The notes under the pieces: generated by a model
What the model was told of the DNA's origin: nothing
Databases searched by the model: none
Seen by the model: the letters and a program-made list of their open reading frames with translations, nothing else
Assembly: GCA_041484095.1 (NCBI GenBank)
Contig: JBGPGW010000129.1
Coordinates: forward strand, 1-9,566
Direction of reading: 5' to 3'
DNA length: 9,566 nt
DNA from: JBGPGW01 sp041484095
Lineage (GTDB): Bacteria > Pseudomonadota > Alphaproteobacteria > CADEGL01
Shown: positions 5,876 through 9,566 of the stretch, piece by piece
Layout of the letters: every line of letters starts with the position of its first letter
How positions within the stretch are numbered: the stretch's first letter is position 1
Translations under genes and position numbers: made by a program

Positions 5876-5977
5876 TCGCCGGTGAATTGAGAGGAAAGGC
5901 GCGCAAGCCGCGCGGTCTCGCGGGGACAGAGAATCGACCAATCGACTGCAGACAATTCAGAAAGGGAGGGACGAGGA

Positions 5978-6280
5978 ATGTTCGCACGAATCAACCGTTT
6001 CGAGGTCGCCGACGGAAAAGAGAAGGAGCTCGTCACGGCCTATGGGAAGACGATCGAGGTCGTGAAGACCGAGAAGGGGTTCATGGAGGCCGTGCTGATG
6101 ATCGAGCCGGGGACGCAGCAGGCGGTGTCGGTCACGTTCTGGGACACGAAAGAGAACATGGAGCGGACGGGAAGGCCTGGGCCGGGAAGCCTGCTCGAGA
6201 AGATCCTGCCCATCGTCCGGCCGTTCCAGAAGGCGCCGCCCGTCCACAAGCACTACGAAGTCAAGCTGCGCAGAAAGTAG
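5978..6280 (+). CDS. ABM-domain protein (antibiotic biosynthesis monooxygenase-like)
   Basis: The 100-residue cytosolic protein has the layout of the ABM/dimeric alpha-beta barrel fold: a first strand FARINRFEV, a helix with KEKELVTAYGKTIEVVK, the strand-turn GFMEAVLMIEPG, then QAVSVTFWDTKENMERT and a final helix and strand ending HYEVKLRRK. Proteins of this class are small homodimers. Some are quinol or haem mono-oxygenases and many have unknown roles, so a specific activity cannot be assigned. The ATG at 5978 follows AAAGGGAGGG (5961-5970) and GAGGA, a strong ribosome-binding region. The 145-bp gap to the upstream gene and the following gene remnant suggest it is a single-gene unit. Confidence 0.8.
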   Translation: MFARINRFEVADGKEKELVTAYGKTIEVVKTEKGFMEAVLMIEPGTQQAVSVTFWDTKENMERTGRPGPGSLLEKILPIVRPFQKAPPVHKHYEVKLRRK

Positions 6281-6336
6281 GGCGCACCGCGCGCATATCG
6301 CCTCGACGCGCAATGCGGCGTTGTCGAGGGGCGGGC

Positions 6337-6468
6337 ATGGCGCTTCGACTGAAGCGCGTGTATCTGCCGCCGGAGCCGGGTGACGGGGCGCGTTTGCTTG
6401 TCGATCGCCTTTGGCCGCGCCAACCACAAATCACCCTTCGCGGCGACACGTTGTCCCTCATAAAGTAA
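6337..6468 (+). pseudogene. 5' remnant of a DUF488/YeaO-family gene
   Basis: Residues 1-28 (MALRLKRVYLPPEP..., then GARLLVDRLWPR) match the highly conserved opening of the DUF488/YeaO family, small proteins of about 115-125 residues. After the arginine of LWPR, at about base 6420, the similarity stops. Where the family continues with a G-x-S-K-E helix, this frame reads QPQITLRGDTLSLIK and ends at 6468, giving only 43 residues. The missing 3' part is not found elsewhere in the window. The break coincides with the start of a stretch of lower GC content, so an insertion or deletion probably removed the rest. A ribosome-binding-like GAGGGGCGGG precedes the ATG. A short product may still be made but is unlikely to work. 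Confidence 0.75.
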
Positions 6469-7290
6469 TCGAAATCACACGCGCATTGATCACAGCTTGT
6501 GTCCGAGCACCCCATGAATTTCGCGCGCTAGCTGACCTACAGATGGGACTGGTTTGTCTCTTATAAAGTCTTCTCCAAACGGCGCTCTCTCACGGCCCAG
6601 TCGGGAGTAAAGATTCAGCAGCCTATTGGAAACTGTCGCGAACCGTCTTGAATCTCGATAAATATCTCTGACGAATAGAGAGCCGCTTGGCAGCTTCGGT
6701 CTCGTTGCTGGCTTACGTTTTCCTAGTTTGGACCTGTACGGCATCAAAGCGTACCGCCGCCCCGGCTTCGCGTCGGGAAAAACTCGCGCTTGATAGTGAA
6801 CGAATCGATTGCGCGCTTTGGCGAGCGTTTCAATATCATCGCGCAAAGTTCGCCATTCGACCGCATGTTTGGAAGTCCCGAACTTGGCCTGAAACGCTGC
6901 GTCCACAAATGCGAGCTTTGAGCGAAAATTCTCAATCGACAAAAACGCCGGTCCAATAATCCTATGACGACTAATGCCGACACATCGTAGGGCGATCATG
7001 TAAATGCCATGTTCGACATGAGCCCATTGCGTGACCGCCAGGCCAAGCTCACGATAGAAACAGATATGTTCTTCAACAGGCGTCATGGCCAAGACTCCAT
7101 TCTCATCTAACTTTCATCACGATGTGTGGTGGCATTTCGAGCCTAGTGTTGAGATGGGGCTCAAGGCGTTGCCGATTCATCGGTAGGGTAAGCATGGGGG
7201 AGTCGAACCGGACCAAGACACGTCTACGCCAACTATACGATTAGCGGCGCGAGCGAGTAGGCACGGTGTAAGCACTTGCGCCATGCCCAA
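6421..7290. other. Low-GC segment, probably acquired
   Basis: Three 60-base lines within this stretch (6541-6720) have about 50% GC by my count, against about 68% in a core-gene line (1861-1920). It begins at the break in the DUF488-like gene, contains one gene on the minus strand, and ends in about 270 bp without a gene before the GC-rich aminotransferase. I see no transposase, integrase or clear flanking direct repeat inside it. The right border is estimated from base composition only. Confidence 0.6.
6490..7086 (-). CDS. Hypothetical protein with HEPN-like R-N-x3-H motif
   Basis: This 198-residue protein has no firm family match. Two features suggest a HEPN-type helical domain. A first long helix (about residues 11-34) contains W21 and E25 in TQWAHVEHG. 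A later helix (about 81-98) ends in R92-N93-R-F-V-H97, which fits the R-x(4-6)-H catalytic motif, often preceded as here by an RN pair, of HEPN ribonucleases. These occur in toxins, abortive-infection proteins and CRISPR-associated nucleases. Residues 100-198 are basic (KLGKRKPATRPK) and unlike anything I know. I chose the ATG at 7086 because GGAG lies eight bases upstream of it; a TTG two codons earlier is possible but too close to that site. Codon use and GC are lower than in neighbouring genes. No partner antitoxin gene is visible beside it, so a stand-alone RNase, an RNA-binding or a non-catalytic role all remain open. Confidence 0.7.
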   Translation of the reverse strand: MTPVEEHICFYRELGLAVTQWAHVEHGIYMIALRCVGISRHRIIGPAFLSIENFRSKLAFVDAAFQAKFGTSKHAVEWRTLRDDIETLAKARNRFVHYQARVFPDAKPGRRYALMPYRSKLGKRKPATRPKLPSGSLFVRDIYRDSRRFATVSNRLLNLYSRLGRERAPFGEDFIRDKPVPSVGQLAREIHGVLGHKL

Positions 7291-7309
7291 TTGGGCGAGA
7301 CACAAGACT

Positions 7310-7331
7310 TGGCCTGGGTCCGGACGGGCCA
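7310..7331 (-). terminator. Weak candidate terminator after the aminotransferase gene
   Basis: TGGCCTG (7310-7316) and CGGGCCA (7325-7331) pair with one G-T pair around an eight-base loop, 27 bases beyond the aminotransferase stop on the minus strand. There is no T-tract. Confidence 0.25.
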
Positions 7332-7357
7332 GTGCCAGAAAGGAACAGTCCTGCGCG

Positions 7358-8758
7358 CTACTGCGCGGCGAGGGGGCGGCGGAGGCCGCGCTCGTCGACC
7401 CAGGCCAGCGTGTCGTCGAGTGCCGCGCGAAGGCGCCGCGCCAGCTCCTTGATCTCTGCCTCTGTGATGATGAGCGGCGGCATGAACGCGACGATGCCGG
7501 CGCCGACGCGCGCGATCACGCCGTGATGGAGCATGCGCTCCGTGAAAAAGCCATCGAGTCCCTCGGCCGGCTGGAAGGCTTGCTTCGTGTCCTTGTTCTT
7601 GACGAGCTCGATCGCGGCCGCGAGGCCGACGCCGCGCGCATCGCCCACCAGCGGATGATCCCCCAGGGACCGGATCGCCGACTGGAAGACCGGCGCGATG
7701 CGCTTCACATGCTCGAACGTGCCGCGCTCCTCGTAAATCTTGAGAGTCTCGAGCGCGACCGAGCAGGCCACGGGATGGCCGGAATAGGTGAAGCCGTGGA
7801 AGAACGCGCCGATCGTGTCGGCGCCCTTCGCGAGCCCCTGATAGATCTCCTCGGAAATGATCACGGCGCCGAGCGGCTGATAGGCGGAGGTGATCGCCTT
7901 GGCGATGACCATCGCGTCGGGCTTGATGTGATAGGTCTCGGCCCCCCAGAGGCTCCCGGTGCGCCCGAAGCCGGTGATGACCTCGTCGAGCACGAACATG
8001 ATGTTGTATTTCTTCAGCACGGCCTGGATCTTCTCGAAATAGGTGGCGGGGGGAACGATGGTGCCGCCCGCACTCTGGATCGGCTCCGTGAGGAACGCCG
8101 CGATGGTCTCGGGGCCTTCGCTGAGGATGAGCTTCTCGAGATTCTCCGCAAGGCGCGAGGCGAACTGCTCCGGCGATTCGCCGGGCTCGGCGTTCCGGTA
8201 GAAATACGGCGCGTCGGTGTGGAGGATGTTCGGGATCGGCAGGTCGAAGGCCTGGTGCATGCTCGGCAGGCCGCAGAGCGAGGCGCTCGCGATCGTCGTG
8301 CCGTGATAGCTCTTCTGACGCGCGATGATCTTCTTCCGTTCGGGCCGTCCGATGGCGTTGTTGTAGTACCAGAGGAGCTTGACCGCGGTGTCGTTGGCCT
8401 CGGAGCCCGAGGAGGTGAAGAACACCTTCGAGAGCGGCACCGGCATCATCTTGATGAGCTTCTCCGCGAGCAAGGCCGAGGGCTCGTTCCCGCGCTGAAA
8501 GAAGTGGTGGTAGTACGGCATCTTGCGCATGGCCGCCGAGGCCGCGTCCGCCAGGCGATGTTCGCTGAAGCCGAGCGAGACGCAGGCAAGACCCGCCATG
8601 CTCTCGATATATTCCTTGCCGGTCTCGTCGATCACGAAGACGCCGCGGCCGCCCGTGATGATCGTGCCGCCCTCGGCCCGGTGCTTGTTGAGGTTGGTGA
8701 AGGGGTGCAGCACATAGGCGGCATCGATGGCCGCGATCGAATTCGGGCGGACGGTCAT
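7358..8758 (-). CDS. Class III PLP-dependent aminotransferase (omega-aminotransferase family)
   Basis: This is a 466-residue fold-type I, class III aminotransferase, the usual family length. Such enzymes move an amino group, often from an omega-amine such as putrescine or beta-alanine, to pyruvate or another oxo-acid. Visible signatures are LHPFTNLNKH (17-26), SMAGLACVSLGF (53-64), TSSGSEAND (115-123) which binds the PLP phosphate, and YHGTT (151-155). LDEVITGFGRTG (257-268) contains the PLP-ring aspartate D258. AKAITSAYQPLGA has the expected Schiff-base lysine K287, and YSGHP (325-329) closes the site. The ATG at 8758 starts just before the conserved N-terminal region and has AAGGAG upstream; the frame stays open beyond it to 8920 but with unconserved sequence. 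The gene is alone, with no transporter or dehydrogenase next to it, so the amine substrate is not indicated. Confidence 0.93.
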   Translation of the reverse strand: MTVRPNSIAAIDAAYVLHPFTNLNKHRAEGGTIITGGRGVFVIDETGKEYIESMAGLACVSLGFSEHRLADAASAAMRKMPYYHHFFQRGNEPSALLAEKLIKMMPVPLSKVFFTSSGSEANDTAVKLLWYYNNAIGRPERKKIIARQKSYHGTTIASASLCGLPSMHQAFDLPIPNILHTDAPYFYRNAEPGESPEQFASRLAENLEKLILSEGPETIAAFLTEPIQSAGGTIVPPATYFEKIQAVLKKYNIMFVLDEVITGFGRTGSLWGAETYHIKPDAMVIAKAITSAYQPLGAVIISEEIYQGLAKGADTIGAFFHGFTYSGHPVACSVALETLKIYEERGTFEHVKRIAPVFQSAIRSLGDHPLVGDARGVGLAAAIELVKNKDTKQAFQPAEGLDGFFTERMLHHGVIARVGAGIVAFMPPLIITEAEIKELARRLRAALDDTLAWVDERGLRRPLAAQ

Positions 8759-8955
8759 GGCGCGTGGGCTCCTTCGCGGATACCTGCCAACGCTATCACG
8801 CCGGCGTTCGCGATGGCAGATGGATGGCCCGGGCAACCTCCCGCGTCCGATCGCGCCCGAGGCCGGCCGGGCGCTCCGCGTTGGCGGGGTTCGGGGGTCG
8901 AGAGAGGGCCGCGAGGCCACGGGATCGAGGGCCCGTTCGAGACCTTGGAAACGCG

Positions 8956-8971
8956 CATAATGTATATTATG
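8956..8971. promoter_or_regulatory. AT-rich palindrome, possible operator
   Basis: CATAAT (8956-8961) and ATTATG (8966-8971) are perfect complements around GTAT. The palindrome lies at the point where GC content drops, about 25 bases before the predicted -35 box of the next operon. It could be a regulator binding site or mark the end region of the mobile element. Confidence 0.4.
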
Positions 8972-8995
8972 GAAAATTGAAGGGCGATGTTACAC

Positions 8996-9024
8996 TTGAC
9001 ATACCTAGCTCCATGATGTAGCTT
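8996..9024 (+). promoter_or_regulatory. Predicted sigma70-type promoter for the IS-borne genes
   Basis: A perfect TTGACA (8996-9001) is followed after 17 bases by TAGCTT (9019-9024), with TG directly before the -10 box. The -10 box matches TATAAT at only three of six positions, but the ideal -35, the spacing and the TG compensate. Transcription would begin about 15 bases before the start codon at 9047. Confidence 0.5.
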
Positions 9025-9046
9025 TCTGGCCATAGGAGATTCCGCT

Positions 9047-9316
9047 ATGACCATCGAAATCCGCGAAACCATCGTCGAAGAGACCGCAAGCGCCACCATT
9101 GTCTCGCTTCTCGTGTCAGACGTGCCGAAAGAGCAGCTCGGAAACGCTCGCTTCCGGTTCGAGCTCGTAACGCGGCTTCCCGCATACAGAAAGCCGCTTC
9201 TCGCTCAGCTTCAGCGTGAAGCGATCCTTCAAGCGACTGATGCTCTCGGTAGACTCCGGGACGCATTGGCTCAGAACCTTCCGTCGTCGACTTCGGCGCG
9301 CCCTGAGGAAATTTAG
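9047..9316 (+). CDS. Small hypothetical protein upstream of the IS1595-type transposase
   Basis: I do not recognise this 89-residue protein. It has no signal peptide or membrane segment. The N-terminal half looks strand-rich (TIEIRETIVEETASATIVSL) and the second half strongly helical (KPLLAQLQREAILQATDALG, then RLRDALAQ), with a polar tail. AGGAG (9034-9038) sits eight bases before the ATG at 9047. Its stop codon is only two bases before the transposase start, so the two genes are almost certainly co-transcribed and probably translationally coupled. That arrangement suggests it belongs to the mobile element, either as an accessory gene or as the tail gene of the region the element entered. 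Confidence 0.7.
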   Translation: MTIEIRETIVEETASATIVSLLVSDVPKEQLGNARFRFELVTRLPAYRKPLLAQLQREAILQATDALGRLRDALAQNLPSSTSARPEEI

Positions 9317-9318
9317 CC

Positions 9319-9566
9319 ATGGCCAATTCCGTTCTGTCCGCCTTGCACTTCCAGGATGAAACCGCCGCCTTCGCGTATGTCGAGGCGCATCTTTGGCCGA
9401 ATGGCCCGGTTTGTCCGCATTGCGGCGAGACCGAGAAGGTTGGCCGGTTGAATGGCAAGACCACTCGCCCGGGCCTGTGCAAATGCTACGCGTGCAAGAG
9501 GCCCTTTACCGTACGGATGGGCACCATCTTCGAGTCCTCGCACCTTGCGCTGCGCCTCTGGCTCCA
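9319..9566 (+). CDS. IS1595-family transposase, N-terminal part (runs off the window)
   Basis: The first 82 codons are present and the frame is still open at the window end. The residues show the N-terminal zinc ribbon typical of IS1595/ISXO2-like transposases: the lead-in AAFAYVEAHLWPNGPV, C32-P-H-C35-G, then C56-Y-A-C59 followed by KRPFTVRMGTIFESSHLALR. The second half of the family signature, RMGTIFESSHLALRLWL, is especially diagnostic. The DDE/N-type catalytic domain lies beyond the edge and cannot be checked, so whether the transposase is intact is unknown. There is a third cysteine in the knuckle (C54), a position I would expect to vary among relatives. The start follows the 89-residue gene by two bases, without a separate strong ribosome-binding site. 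Confidence 0.9.
   Translation, partial: MANSVLSALHFQDETAAFAYVEAHLWPNGPVCPHCGETEKVGRLNGKTTRPGLCKCYACKRPFTVRMGTIFESSHLALRLWL

Noticed and set aside
7193..7209. tRNA T-arm-like string on the minus strand (GGTTCGACTCCCCC)
   Set aside because: The T-stem halves do not pair (TCCGG against CCCCC), no CCA follows, and no complementary 5' acceptor arm or cloverleaf is found upstream. It could be a worn attachment-site remnant but I cannot support that.
7121..7243. 40-codon open frame on the plus strand in the low-GC patch
   Set aside because: No ribosome-binding site and no recognisable sequence. Frames of this length are expected by chance at this GC content.
7283..8980. 565-residue open frame on the plus strand
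   Set aside because: It is the antisense shadow of the aminotransferase gene, arginine- and aspartate-rich, with no motifs. The minus-strand protein has all class III signatures.

Overview
The window is chromosomal DNA from a GC-rich bacterium, most likely an alphaproteobacterium. The evidence is codon and GC bias (about 68% GC in a core-gene line I counted, 1861-1920), the style of the encoded proteins, and GC-rich palindromic intergenic elements of a kind familiar from that class. The genus cannot be fixed from the sequence.

Layout, left to right. Positions 1-646 hold no credible gene but are dense in short repeats: a 20-bp tandem repeat, two C/G-run inverted repeats and an inverted pair of REP-like hairpins. 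A DmsC-type membrane anchor of a molybdenum oxidoreductase follows (647-1588, +) with no dmsA or dmsB beside it. Next are a beta-hydroxyacid dehydrogenase of the 3-hydroxyisobutyrate dehydrogenase family (1677-2546, +), a spacer with a perfect 24-bp tandem duplication, and a small SnoaL/DUF4440-like lipoprotein (2850-3320, +). The housekeeping pyrophosphohydrolase MazG (3414-4205, -) converges on the lipoprotein gene. A second cluster of the REP-like element lies just upstream of mazG.

Positions 4580-5832 (+) carry three small proteins I cannot name: a membrane-anchored protein, a basic cytosolic protein with an Asn-Gly repeat, and an exported protein with a possible disulfide. An antibiotic-biosynthesis-monooxygenase (ABM) domain protein follows (5978-6280, +), then the 5' remnant of a DUF488/YeaO-family gene (6337-6468, +) cut off just after its LWPR motif. 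The remnant borders a segment of about 50% GC (roughly 6421-7290). This segment carries one complete gene on the minus strand for a 198-residue protein with an R-N-x3-H motif of the HEPN ribonuclease type. GC-rich core sequence resumes with a class III PLP aminotransferase (7358-8758, -).

The right end, from about 8950, looks like the start of an insertion sequence. There is an AT-rich palindrome, a plausible sigma70-type promoter, an 89-residue unknown protein, and two bases later the N-terminal part of an IS1595-family transposase that runs off the window.

The genes do not form one pathway. This is a patchwork of single core genes separated by repeat-rich spacers, with two mobile or acquired patches (6421-7290 and about 8950-9566). 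The best candidate for something undescribed is the HEPN-like gene in the low-GC patch, followed by the small-protein cluster and the small gene coupled to the IS1595 transposase. I see no CRISPR array, no rRNA, no intact tRNA and no convincing multi-gene defence system.
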